In this document: one piece after another, positions 26,640-34,998 of the stretch
Layout of the letters: the number at the start of each line of letters is the position of its first letter
Numbering within the stretch: the stretch's first letter is position 1
Assembly (NCBI GenBank): GCA_964344185.1
Contig: CAYFMN010000024.1
Span: 1-64,000, forward strand
DNA length: 64,000 bases
From: JAJDAT01 sp964344185
GTDB lineage: Bacteria > Nitrospinota > Nitrospinia > Nitrospinales > JAJDAT01
Direction: 5' to 3'
Notes under the pieces: model-generated
What the model saw: only the letters and a program-made list of their open reading frames with translations
Database searches by the model: none
Told to the model about the DNA's origin: nothing
Translations under genes and position numbers: made by a program

Positions 26640-27641
26640 TTAAGGAATCTGCTGATAACGAGTTTGACTTGTTATTGTTTCCAAGGCAAATAAAAGTAGA
26701 CCTGGAATCAAGAAATATGGAAATAATTCAAAATATCGGCTGTATTCCAAAGTTTTGACCTCTGTTTTTTCTAACCGATCAATTTGGTTATAGATGTTTT
26801 GCAGTGATTTTAGGTCGGTCGCTCGGAAATAAGCGGCGCCGGTTATTTTTGCTATTTCTTTTAAAGTGTTCTCGTCCAGATCAACGTTTTGATATACGTA
26901 CCTTTGACCAAAAAGCGTGTTGACAAGGAACGGAGCTTTTCCCCTTGATCCAACGCCAATCGTATAGACTTTAATGCCTAATGCTTTAGCGATTTCGGCT
27001 CCTTGTATGGGGGCTAGAGTTCCTGCATTGTTCCTTCCGTCGGTTAATAGAATAATTATTTTCGACTTTGACTCTAAGTCTTTAAGACGTTTTACAGCGA
27101 TACCCAAAGCAGAGCCAATTGCCGTTGAATCTCCGGCAATGCCAACAGTTAATTGAGATAAAAATGAAAGTAAAATGTTTTGGTCTAAAGTAAGCGGGCA
27201 TTGAGTGAACGCTTCTTGACCAAAGGCGACTAAACCGATTCGGTCTTGTTGCCTCTTTTGAATGAACTCTGAAGCGACGTCTTTTAAAGCTTCCAATCGC
27301 GTAATTCTTTGTTCGTCTTTTTTGAAATCTAAAGCCCTCATGCTTCCTGAAGCGTCTACCGCTAAAACAATGTCTACGCCTTTTGTCGATACTTCGCGTG
27401 TTGTTTGACCTTGTTGGGGCCTTGCTAAAGATAAAATTATAAAAAATACCGTCAGGCATCTGAGGGCAGGAGAAATGTAAAGCGCTCTAGAAAGCCCTTT
27501 GGGATGTATAGTTTTTAAGTATCCAATAGATGAATATAAAATTGTCGATTTTTTGTCTAAACGGTTCCAATAAGCCCATAATGGGATTATAAACAATAAA
27601 AAAAGGGCTAGAGGTTCTTCAAATCGAAATTGAGTTGTCAT
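26640..27641 (-). CDS. batA: BatA-like von Willebrand factor A membrane protein
   Basis: A 333-aa paralogue of BatB with the same layout: two N-terminal membrane helices (about 8-25, 55-73), a vWA domain with MIDAS D96-x-S98-x-S100 in LAVDASGSM and an LTDGRNNAG segment, and a C-terminal helix near 310-325. BatA and BatB probably form heteromeric inner-membrane complexes. The start overlaps the preceding BatD-like gene by 4 bp. Confidence 0.88.
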   Translation of the reverse strand: MTTQFRFEEPLALFLLFIIPLWAYWNRLDKKSTILYSSIGYLKTIHPKGLSRALYISPALRCLTVFFIILSLARPQQGQTTREVSTKGVDIVLAVDASGSMRALDFKKDEQRITRLEALKDVASEFIQKRQQDRIGLVAFGQEAFTQCPLTLDQNILLSFLSQLTVGIAGDSTAIGSALGIAVKRLKDLESKSKIIILLTDGRNNAGTLAPIQGAEIAKALGIKVYTIGVGSRGKAPFLVNTLFGQRYVYQNVDLDENTLKEIAKITGAAYFRATDLKSLQNIYNQIDRLEKTEVKTLEYSRYFELFPYFLIPGLLLFALETITSQTRYQQIP

Positions 27642-28663
27642 TTTAAAACAGGGCTTGTGGTTGTTTCTTTTTGTTCTTGTACAACAGGAATAGTTGATTT
27701 TATAAATCTTACAATTGATTCCATGATTTCGTTTGATTCGTGGATAGATGGGGACACTTTAGCAAATTTAACTTTGTCGGTTTGTTCCAAGATGGATTCG
27801 ATTTCATTTTTTAATTGGTTGTTTATTTCCAATTTTCTTTTAATGCACTCAAATATTTCCTGGCGCGTCCTATCTAAAGCAGGAAAGACATATCTCGTTC
27901 CCAAATATTTTCTAAAAATTTCTGAAAGCTCAAAATAATGTTCGCGAACGGCGTTTTTGGCCAGTAAATCTTTCTTTTTTAAGGCATCTAGTTCCTGAAG
28001 GGCTAGAACGTGACAGGGTATTATTTTAATAGGTTCGGTTTGGTTTTTTGTGGGCTTTCTTTTTCGTTTTTTTAAGAAAAAATAAATTATCAAAGCTACT
28101 AATATTACCGCCAGAGCATAGGGCCAGTAATGCATCCAGGATCGTTCAATTTCAATCAAAGGTTTTATGTCTTGGAGTTGAGGAGGGCCTTCTTTTTCTC
28201 GTAAAACTGAACGCACTTCTACGAATGTTTTGGGCGAAGTGATAGCGCCTTCAATAGCAGTTCCCGGCGTTTTTGAATCTGGCGCTAAAAACTTTATTTT
28301 TATTGGAGGGATGGCAAAACGGCCAACTAAATCGGCGCGAAATATGTAATAAAAAATAGTAATGTTGCGATCATTTTCAAAACGTATTTCTGGCGTTTCC
28401 CGTTTAATATAGATTAACCCCTCTTTGGTCTGTAACGGACTGGGTTCCTGAGGACGAATATCCTTTGCCGTTTGCAGTTCAATTTTAAATTTGATTATGT
28501 CTCCAATGGTAGCGACGGGTTTATCCACTGACGCCTTAATTTCAACTGGCGGCAGCGCTGGATTTTCTTGAGCTCTTGTGTTCGCAGATATCAATGAGAG
28601 AGTTGAAAAAGTCACCCAGATAAAAATAATTGAAAAATATATTGAAATTTTCCTAGTTTTCAT
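27638..28663 (-). CDS. second BatD-like/DUF4381-type membrane protein
   Basis: A 341-aa protein with a signal peptide (about 1-30), a single beta-rich periplasmic domain (about 38-155) opening with ASVDKPVATIGDIIKFKIEL, one membrane helix near 175-192, and a cytoplasmic helical domain (about 215-325) with HYFELSEIFRKYLGTRY and TRQEIFE motifs. The cytoplasmic part resembles the tails of DUF4381 and BatD proteins that sit beside vWA genes. It is likely a partner linking the periplasm to the MoxR/vWA machinery. It is coupled to batA (4-bp overlap) and lies 18 bp after the TPR-type gene. Confidence 0.72.
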   Translation of the reverse strand: MKTRKISIYFSIIFIWVTFSTLSLISANTRAQENPALPPVEIKASVDKPVATIGDIIKFKIELQTAKDIRPQEPSPLQTKEGLIYIKRETPEIRFENDRNITIFYYIFRADLVGRFAIPPIKIKFLAPDSKTPGTAIEGAITSPKTFVEVRSVLREKEGPPQLQDIKPLIEIERSWMHYWPYALAVILVALIIYFFLKKRKRKPTKNQTEPIKIIPCHVLALQELDALKKKDLLAKNAVREHYFELSEIFRKYLGTRYVFPALDRTRQEIFECIKRKLEINNQLKNEIESILEQTDKVKFAKVSPSIHESNEIMESIVRFIKSTIPVVQEQKETTTSPVLK

Positions 28664-28681
28664 ATGGAGTCTTTAGTTCTT

Positions 28682-29104
28682 TCATTTTTTCTCTAAGCAA
28701 GTATTTATGTTTGAGTTCAATTTTTCTTTCTTAGGAAAACTTTTGTCGGCCATGTCGGTTTGGAAGAACCAAACTAGAGCTTCTGGACAGTTCCCGGATT
28801 CCATATATAATTTTCCAACATTAAACGAAACCAAAGCTCGTTTTTTCATATCAATATTAGTTTGATCCAGGAATTTTTTGTATTGTTTAATGGCTTGTGT
28901 ATGAAGGCCATTTTCTTTTAGGCGATCGCCTAATTGTTCAAAACGGGCTTCCCATTGCTTTTCTTCGCTTGAGTCAAAGACTTTTTTTATTAAAATGGCA
29001 AAAAAGACCCCAAATAGAAGAAATGTGAATAATACGAAAGATATAACAAGTATCTTAAGTCTTCCCGAAAAACCTTCATTGTGTGGAGGGGTGTTTTCTT
29101 CCAT
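28682..29104 (-). CDS. small membrane protein with TPR-like repeats, bat operon
   Basis: A 140-aa protein: a short cytoplasmic N terminus, one membrane helix (about 17-39), then a helical region with one or two TPR-like pairs (QAIKQYKKFLDQTNIDMKKRALVSFNVGKLYMESGNCPEALVWF). I do not know a named family. It sits between the DUF58 gene (1 bp gap) and the second BatD-like gene, so it is most likely a component or adaptor of the Bat complex. Confidence 0.65.
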   Translation of the reverse strand: MEENTPPHNEGFSGRLKILVISFVLFTFLLFGVFFAILIKKVFDSSEEKQWEARFEQLGDRLKENGLHTQAIKQYKKFLDQTNIDMKKRALVSFNVGKLYMESGNCPEALVWFFQTDMADKSFPKKEKLNSNINTCLEKK

Positions 29105-29105
29105 A

Positions 29106-30077
29106 TTATTTTTTTTTCTCTCTAAATTTAAAATAGCGAATTATTGGGTCGGCCAAGGGTTTATCTGTATATATCTCAACCGAATCTATGCCGTTCAACC
29201 TTAAAAAATCTTGAAGACGTTTTTTCTCATCCGCTTTGATTTTTTCGAAATGTTTAATCGTGTTTTTATTGTGAGTGTCGACGAGTATGGATTCTCCCGT
29301 TTCCGCGTCTTCTAAATGAAGAATGCCAGAGTTTAAAGGGAGACTTTGTTCTCTTGGGTCAATAATTATCATGGCTGCAAGATCGTGTTTTTGTCGAGCA
29401 AGGCGCATTGACTTTTCGTAACCAGTGGCTTGGAAGTCAGAAATAAAAAAAGCGGCTGTCTTTCTTTTATGAACTTGGAGCAGGTATTCCAATGGTAAAT
29501 TCAAATCGGTTTTTTTGCCTTTTGGGGAATAGCTAAGTATGGCGCGGATAACATTCCAAATGTGCGCTCTTCCTTTTTTAGGCGGTATATAGTGTTCGAT
29601 GCGATCAGAGAATAAAATTAATCCTACTTTGTCGTTATTTTTTATTGCTGAAAACGCAAGAATTGAGGCGATTTCAGCGGATACTTCTTCTTTAGTTTCT
29701 ATAGCTGATCCAAACTTTCCAGATGAACTAATATCAACTAATAGCATTACAGTTAGTTCGCGTTCTTCTTGAAAACCTTTAATGAATGGACGGTCCATCC
29801 GAGCCGTAACGTTCCAATCAATTAGGCGGACATCGTCGCCTGGAACGTATTCCCTAACTTCTGAAAACTCCATTCCCGAACCTTTAAAGGCGGATACATA
29901 TTCTCCAGCCATGATATCGTTTACCAAATAGTTGGTTTTGATTTGTATTTTTCTGATTTTTTTTAGCAGCTCTGGAGATAATTCTTTTGTTTTCTCAATG
30001 ACTACCGGTGGAGTGTCGCGAAATGTTTTAATGAAGTTTTTAATTAGAGAGCCAAGCATAAAATTTTTTGATATCAA
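29106..30077 (-). CDS. DUF58 (vWA-like) protein of the MoxR locus
   Basis: A 323-aa soluble protein matching DUF58: the EFSEVREYVPGDDVRLIDWNVTARMDRPFIKGFQEERE stretch near 75-115 is diagnostic, and LLVDISSS (about 120-127) is a vWA-like metal site. DUF58 genes almost always follow moxR, as here. The pair is thought to work as chaperone-like ATPase plus substrate-recognition protein. It overlaps moxR by 4 bp. Confidence 0.9.
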   Translation of the reverse strand: MISKNFMLGSLIKNFIKTFRDTPPVVIEKTKELSPELLKKIRKIQIKTNYLVNDIMAGEYVSAFKGSGMEFSEVREYVPGDDVRLIDWNVTARMDRPFIKGFQEERELTVMLLVDISSSGKFGSAIETKEEVSAEIASILAFSAIKNNDKVGLILFSDRIEHYIPPKKGRAHIWNVIRAILSYSPKGKKTDLNLPLEYLLQVHKRKTAAFFISDFQATGYEKSMRLARQKHDLAAMIIIDPREQSLPLNSGILHLEDAETGESILVDTHNKNTIKHFEKIKADEKKRLQDFLRLNGIDSVEIYTDKPLADPIIRYFKFREKKK

Positions 30078-31066
30078 GGAACCTCAACTGCATCAAAAAT
30101 TTGTTTTATAACTTCGTCTGTAGAGATATTTTCGGCTTCAGCTTCATAGGTAAGGATAATTCTATGTCGCAAAACGTCGCATCCAATAGTTTTTATATCT
30201 TGTGGCATAACATAACCTCTACCATTTAAAAATGCGAAAGCTTTTGCCGCCTTAGAAAGAAAAATGGACGCTCTGGGGGAAGCTCCATAGCCAATTAATT
30301 TTCTTAAAGCCGGTAATTTGAATTTTTCAGGGAATCTAGTAGCCGAGATTACGTCTACGATGTAACTTTCCAAGTTTTCATCAATATAAATCAACTCGGC
30401 CGTTTTTCGGGCGTTATGGATATCATCTTTACTTGCGACGACTTGAACCTCTTTGGAAGAAGTTGGCGCCGCCATTTGTCTAACAATAAGCCTTTCTTCT
30501 TCAGGTGTGGGATATTCGACTTTTAATTTAAACATGAAACGATCAAGTTGAGCTTCGGGAAGAGGATAGGTACCCTCTTGCTCGATCGGATTTTGAGTCG
30601 CCATCACTAAAAAAGGTTGTTCCAATCCAAAACTTTCATCGGCAATAGTGATTTGTCGTTCTTGCATTGATTCTAGTAGCGCGCTTTGAACTTTTGCGGG
30701 AGCCCTATTTATTTCGTCCGCTAAAACGACATTGGCAAAAAGCGGACCTTTTTTGACTGTAAATTCCCCCGTTTTGGGTTGGTAAACCTGAGTGCCCAAT
30801 ATATCTGCAGGTAATAGGTCGGGCGTAAATTGAATTCTTTTAAATTTCCCGTGAATTGACTGGGCGAGGGTTTTTACGGCTGTGGTTTTTGCCAATCCAG
30901 GAAGACCTTCAACTAAAATATGCTCGCCGGAAATTAAGCCGAGAGTAAGTCCTTGAATAAGGTATTTTTGCCCAATAATGACTTTGCCGATTTCGTCTAA
31001 AATTTGCCTTATTGGTTCATTAGCTTTTTTTACAGTTTGACTAATTTCTTCAATGTTTCGTGACAT
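30074..31066 (-). CDS. moxR: MoxR-family AAA+ ATPase
   Basis: A 330-aa AAA+ protein. The Walker A variant GLPGLAKT is at 54-61, the Walker B VVLADE at 113-118 followed by INRAP, the sensor-1 segment MATQNPIEQEGTYPLPEAQLDRF near 150-172, and a C-terminal lid with SPRASIFL. MoxR ATPases act as chaperones that mature or insert metal cofactors of partner complexes, usually together with vWA proteins. It is the first gene of a nine-gene minus-strand operon: moxR, DUF58, TPR-type, BatD-like, batA, batB, batC, batD, batE. Confidence 0.95.
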   Translation of the reverse strand: MSRNIEEISQTVKKANEPIRQILDEIGKVIIGQKYLIQGLTLGLISGEHILVEGLPGLAKTTAVKTLAQSIHGKFKRIQFTPDLLPADILGTQVYQPKTGEFTVKKGPLFANVVLADEINRAPAKVQSALLESMQERQITIADESFGLEQPFLVMATQNPIEQEGTYPLPEAQLDRFMFKLKVEYPTPEEERLIVRQMAAPTSSKEVQVVASKDDIHNARKTAELIYIDENLESYIVDVISATRFPEKFKLPALRKLIGYGASPRASIFLSKAAKAFAFLNGRGYVMPQDIKTIGCDVLRHRIILTYEAEAENISTDEVIKQIFDAVEVP

Positions 31067-31244
31067 TATGATTAATTTGTAAAGATTTTTAGCTGTTTAA
31101 GAAGATTTTGACTTGGTTTCACAACGTTTTATGGAAATATAACGTTTGATTTTAACGTGTTTTTTTTAAGCGTTTGTTTTTTCTTGACGAATAATTTAGT
31201 TCCTTGAGATCAGAAGTATTCCTTATAGTATATTTTTTAAAAGA

Positions 31245-31254
31245 NNNNNNNNNN
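31245..31254. other. assembly gap (10 N)
   Basis: Ten consecutive N, a scaffold join of nominal length. The true gap size and content are unknown, so adjacency of the bat operon and the LRR/propeller block rests on scaffolding. Confidence 0.95.
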
Positions 31255-31448
31255 TTTATTCCAATGTAAAAATAGTATCAATAAGCAATATTTTTTAAAA
31301 GATTTTAGGATGAATTCCAACCCCAAAAATAATTAAAAAATATTAATAAAATTTCCGGGTTTAATTTAAGGAAGCCGATTTTTTGATTTTACATAACTTT
31401 TGATCTGAATATTTCTTAAATAATCAAAAACTTTTCAATTTTTTAACT

Positions 31449-31478
31449 TTGACATTGATAAGATTTCTGCTTTAGAAT
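31449..31478 (+). promoter_or_regulatory. sigma-70-type promoter for the LRR gene
   Basis: A perfect TTGACA (-35) at 31449-31454 and TAGAAT (-10, five of six matches) at 31473-31478 are separated by 18 bp. The predicted start is near 31485, giving a leader of about 55 nt before the ATG at 31540. Confidence 0.6.
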
Positions 31479-31539
31479 ACTTGGTTTAATTTCAAAAGCA
31501 TTGAAAACCCTTTGATTGGATTGTGGGGGAGATTGAAGA

Positions 31540-32424
31540 ATGGCGGACAAAAATATCGATCAGTTGATCGACGAAAGCCTGAATATTGAAAATAACGAAT
31601 TAGATTTGCGGGAAAAAGAGATCAATGACGATGATCTAAAAGAAATCGTCAAATCCGATAAGATTAAAACTGTAACCGCCATGTTTCTGGAGTTTAACGA
31701 GATTAGCGACGAAGGGATTACCGCCGTAGCGGAGTCTGAATATTGTAAGCACATTACTGTTTTAAATTTATTTAAGAATGAAGTAACTGATGAGGGCGTA
31801 AAAAGCATTGCTAATTCAAAAAACTTTTTGAATCTTTCTGAATTAATAATGAGCGATAATAAAGTTACTGCCGAAGGGGCTAGAATAATTGCTTCATCCA
31901 AGATTTTAGGCAATCTAGTTTCTTTATGGATTGGGGACTCTCTAGGAGATGAAGGGGTAATAGCTATAGCGGAATCAAAGACTTTGACCCGTTTAAACCT
32001 TCTTTCCTTATATAGGAATGATGTAGGCGATGATGGAGCAAAAGCGTTGGCAAACTCCAAGAACCTTTCAAAATTGACTGAATTAAATTTGAATTGGAAT
32101 TTTATTGAAGCAGATGGAGTCAACGCTATTGCTAACTCGGAAACTTTACAAAACCTGACTCAACTTACGTTGACTTATAATCCTATTGGTTTGTCTGGGG
32201 CAAAAGCAATTGCAAATTCTCCTTACTTTAGTAATTTGACGCTTTTAGATTTATTCGAGACAGAAATTGGGGATTCTGGAGCCCGAGTTATTGCCGAGTC
32301 TGATAAACTGCCAAATTTGGAAACCTTAATTTTGATTCATAATGATGTTAAAAGTGAGACCCAAGAAATGTTTAAGGATTCCGAAAATTTTAAAAAGCTT
32401 TCCAAAGTAGTTTTCCGACAGTAG
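31540..32424 (+). CDS. cytoplasmic leucine-rich-repeat protein (ribonuclease-inhibitor type)
   Basis: A 294-aa protein made of about eight to nine LRRs with a 27-residue period, each of the form L-x2-L-x-L-x2-N-x-I-x-(D/E)-x-G-A-x-A-I-A-x-S (for example around 120-290). This is the RNI-like class, which forms a curved protein-binding surface. No signal peptide is present, unlike its paralogue at 38910. A strong ribosome-binding site (GGGGGAG, 8 nt before ATG) and the promoter at 31449 support expression. The partner is unknown. Confidence 0.82.
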   Translation: MADKNIDQLIDESLNIENNELDLREKEINDDDLKEIVKSDKIKTVTAMFLEFNEISDEGITAVAESEYCKHITVLNLFKNEVTDEGVKSIANSKNFLNLSELIMSDNKVTAEGARIIASSKILGNLVSLWIGDSLGDEGVIAIAESKTLTRLNLLSLYRNDVGDDGAKALANSKNLSKLTELNLNWNFIEADGVNAIANSETLQNLTQLTLTYNPIGLSGAKAIANSPYFSNLTLLDLFETEIGDSGARVIAESDKLPNLETLILIHNDVKSETQEMFKDSENFKKLSKVVFRQ

Positions 32425-32491
32425 TTTTCCGACGCTTTATTTAGCTTAGCGTTGTTTTTCCTCAGATTGTGAAACTTTAAAAAAGAATAAG

Positions 32492-33328
32492 ATGTTTATT
32501 GGCGAAAAACCGGATTTAAACGATATTTGGCCATTCAGTGAAGATAGTATTTATGTTTGCGGTAAAGATGGCATCCCACAACATTTTGACGGGGAAGAAT
32601 GGACTCCTGTTAGAACGGATAACACGAATCCTCTAATGGGACTTTGGGCATCCAGTGAAGATGATTTGTATGCCGTAGGAATTGGAGGCGTTGTCTTAAG
32701 ATATAACGGAAAAGAATGGAACCAAGTCGAAACCGGAAATATGGATTCTTTAAATTCCGTATATGGTTTTGGCCCCGATTTCGTTTTTATTTTTGGGACA
32801 GGCGGCATGGTTTTGCTCTGGACGGGCGAATCTTGGGAATATAGGGAACCTAATACGATTCATGATTTATTTTGCCTTTGGGGAGAAGATAAAAATAGGA
32901 TTCATGCAGTTGGCGGCGAAGGAATTTATCGATTCTATAACGGGAAAGAGTTCTTGCGTAAAGAAGAGCTGACTGATGAAACTAAATCTCTTTATGGAGT
33001 TTGGGGGACTTCTAACGAAAATGTATACACGGTTGGATCGGACGGAGTTATTTTACATTTTAACGGAGAAGGGTGGACTCCGATGGAATCTGGAACGGAA
33101 GATTATTTACTTAGTATTTGGGGAACTTCTAATGACAATATTTTTGCGGTAGGCGACAAGGCAACCATATTGCATTACGACGGAAATAAATGGAGTAAGC
33201 AGGAATCTTGTTCCGAAAGTTATCTAACCAAAGTAAGAGGTCTAAGACCCGATTGCGTTTATGCTGTTGGCGATGATGGTTGCGTAATAAAATACGATGG
33301 CGAACAATGGACAGATATGTCTCTATGA
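32492..33328 (+). CDS. seven-bladed beta-propeller protein A
   Basis: A 278-aa protein with seven repeats of about 39 residues. Each blade contains a phrase of the type L-x-x-IWGTS-x-D-N-I-(Y/F)-AVG-x-x-G-x-ILHYDG-x-x-W. Seven repeats in one chain suggest one closed propeller. No signal peptide or membrane helix is seen. Similar repeats occur in surface proteins of myxobacteria and deltaproteobacteria, but no biochemical function is known to me. It lies 68 bp after the LRR gene and is followed 37 bp later by a paralogue. Confidence 0.75.
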   Translation: MFIGEKPDLNDIWPFSEDSIYVCGKDGIPQHFDGEEWTPVRTDNTNPLMGLWASSEDDLYAVGIGGVVLRYNGKEWNQVETGNMDSLNSVYGFGPDFVFIFGTGGMVLLWTGESWEYREPNTIHDLFCLWGEDKNRIHAVGGEGIYRFYNGKEFLRKEELTDETKSLYGVWGTSNENVYTVGSDGVILHFNGEGWTPMESGTEDYLLSIWGTSNDNIFAVGDKATILHYDGNKWSKQESCSESYLTKVRGLRPDCVYAVGDDGCVIKYDGEQWTDMSL

Positions 33329-33365
33329 GCCGATTTGTTTTTCTTAATAACCTGAGGTTAATTTA

Positions 33366-34193
33366 GTGGGAAGTCTTACCGAAAGTCACTTAATTTGCAT
33401 TAAAGGTTTTGGCAAAGACGACGTCTTTGTTGGCGGCGCCGATGGGACCATGCTTCATTATAATGGTTCTGAGTGGTCTAAGATGGACACCAAGGGCCGG
33501 TGGGCTATTAAAAACCTATGGGGGACAGGGTCGGATAATTTATATGCAGTTTGCACTGATGGCAAAATCTTGCGGTACGACGGTTCAGAATGGAATGTAG
33601 AAGAAACGGAGAATTTGCCTCCAATGACCGGAATTTGGGGGCTAGCCGCAGATGAAATTTATGCCTGTAGCCGTATTGGAAAAATTTTAAAATACGACGG
33701 TTCAGAGTGGAAATTCATGAGAACTGGGACAGATGTCGATATCACTCGTTTATGGGGTTGTAAAGAAGGCGGGATGTATGCAGTTGGCTATGACGGCCTT
33801 GTACTAAGGCTTGAAGATGACCGTTGGGTGCGAATGACTTTGATGACAGGTTCTGAGCTTTATGGGATTTATGGATTTAGCCCAACCGATATGTATATTG
33901 TTGGATCTGACGGCGCTACTTTTAAATTCAATGGAGCTGAATTTACTGAAATACCTTCTGGTACCATGAACTTTTTCCTCGATGTTTGGGGGCCTGATAG
34001 CGAAATGGTTTTTGCTGTTGGCGACGAAGGTATGATTATGTATTTAGACGGCGATCAGTGGACAAGAATTGAGTCCAATACGGAGGAGTATTTGACGGCC
34101 ATCTGGGGAACATCCGAAGATAATATTTATGCCGTTGGAGACAACGGTGTAATTATTCATTGGAGTGGAGAGGATTGGAAGTTAGTGGATTGA
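33366..34193 (+). CDS. seven-bladed beta-propeller protein B
   Basis: A 275-aa tandem paralogue of the preceding gene, again with seven blades carrying (I/L)WG, (Y/V)AV and YDGSEW phrases. The two proteins have the same length and blade count but clearly diverged blade sequences, so the duplication is not recent. It starts at GTG 33366 with GAGG 8 nt upstream; no in-frame ATG lies near. No signal peptide. It sits 10 bp before a glycosyltransferase gene and is likely co-transcribed with it. Confidence 0.75.
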   Translation: MGSLTESHLICIKGFGKDDVFVGGADGTMLHYNGSEWSKMDTKGRWAIKNLWGTGSDNLYAVCTDGKILRYDGSEWNVEETENLPPMTGIWGLAADEIYACSRIGKILKYDGSEWKFMRTGTDVDITRLWGCKEGGMYAVGYDGLVLRLEDDRWVRMTLMTGSELYGIYGFSPTDMYIVGSDGATFKFNGAEFTEIPSGTMNFFLDVWGPDSEMVFAVGDEGMIMYLDGDQWTRIESNTEEYLTAIWGTSEDNIYAVGDNGVIIHWSGEDWKLVD

Positions 34194-34203
34194 GACTCCT
34201 GTT

Positions 34204-34890
34204 ATGGATCCAAAAATTTCCGTAATTATTCCCGCCTTTAATGAAGAACTTTCCATTGGTTTAGTTTTAAAAGACCTACCTCAAGATAAACTTCACGAAA
34301 TAATTGTTGTAGATAATCAATCTACTGACAAGACCGCGGAGGTTGCCGCAGAAAATGGAGCCTGCGTAGTTTCCGAACCTCGTAGAGGTTATGGTTCAGC
34401 TTGCCTTAAAGGAATCTCCGTTTTAAACAATCCAGACATTGTTGTATTTCTCGACGGTGATTATAGCGACTACCCGGAGGAAATTTCTCTTTTGATCGAT
34501 CCTATTATCAAAGGTGAAAAAGATTTTGTACTAGGTAGTCGAATGATATTACCTGAAAGCCGTAAGGCTCTCTTGCCGCAATCGCGTTATGGAAACCAAT
34601 TAGCGGTTTTTTTGATGTCTATTTTTTTTGGTGGATACTCTTTTACCGATCTTGGGCCGTTTCGGGCAATCAGTTATGACGCTCTTCAGCGAATCAAAAT
34701 GGAGGATACAAATTTTGGTTGGACTGTTGAAATGCAGATAAAAGCTCTTAAAAACGATCTTAAGGTTTTGGAAGTTCCAGTGAAATACCGAATGCGTGTT
34801 GGCGTTTCAAAAATTACCGGAACGATTTCTGGGACTTTTAAAGCTGGAACAAAAATTATCTACACGATTTTTAAATATTTCCTGGCATAA
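34204..34890 (+). CDS. family 2 glycosyltransferase (DPM/GtrB-like)
   Basis: A 228-aa GT-A fold enzyme without the C-terminal membrane pair of GtrB. Motifs: SVIIPAFNEELSIGLVL at the N terminus, VDNQSTDKT (about 37-45), the DXD-like FLDGDYSDYPEE (about 80-90) and GSRM. The FGWTVEMQIKA segment is the dolichyl/undecaprenyl-phosphate sugar transferase acceptor region. Likely reaction: transfer of a nucleotide sugar to a polyprenyl phosphate at the inner leaflet, providing the donor for the membrane glycosyltransferase encoded next. Confidence 0.88.
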   Translation: MDPKISVIIPAFNEELSIGLVLKDLPQDKLHEIIVVDNQSTDKTAEVAAENGACVVSEPRRGYGSACLKGISVLNNPDIVVFLDGDYSDYPEEISLLIDPIIKGEKDFVLGSRMILPESRKALLPQSRYGNQLAVFLMSIFFGGYSFTDLGPFRAISYDALQRIKMEDTNFGWTVEMQIKALKNDLKVLEVPVKYRMRVGVSKITGTISGTFKAGTKIIYTIFKYFLA

Positions 34891-34998
34891 GAGGGTTTTT
34901 CATTGTCTAATTTTTAGAAATTTTCTTAACTTAAAAAACTTTTCTCCCCTGCTTTTCTAAAATAAAATCTGTCAATTTAAATTCCAAAATACCTTGCA

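Larger units (their letters stand above)
31067..31539. other. divergent intergenic region with assembly gap
   Basis: About 470 bp between divergent moxR and the first LRR gene, without a gene. It holds a run of N (31245-31254), a 15-bp direct repeat on either side of it, three AACGT-type boxes upstream of moxR (31122-31159) and a good sigma-70-like promoter for the LRR gene (31449-31478). Confidence 0.7.
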
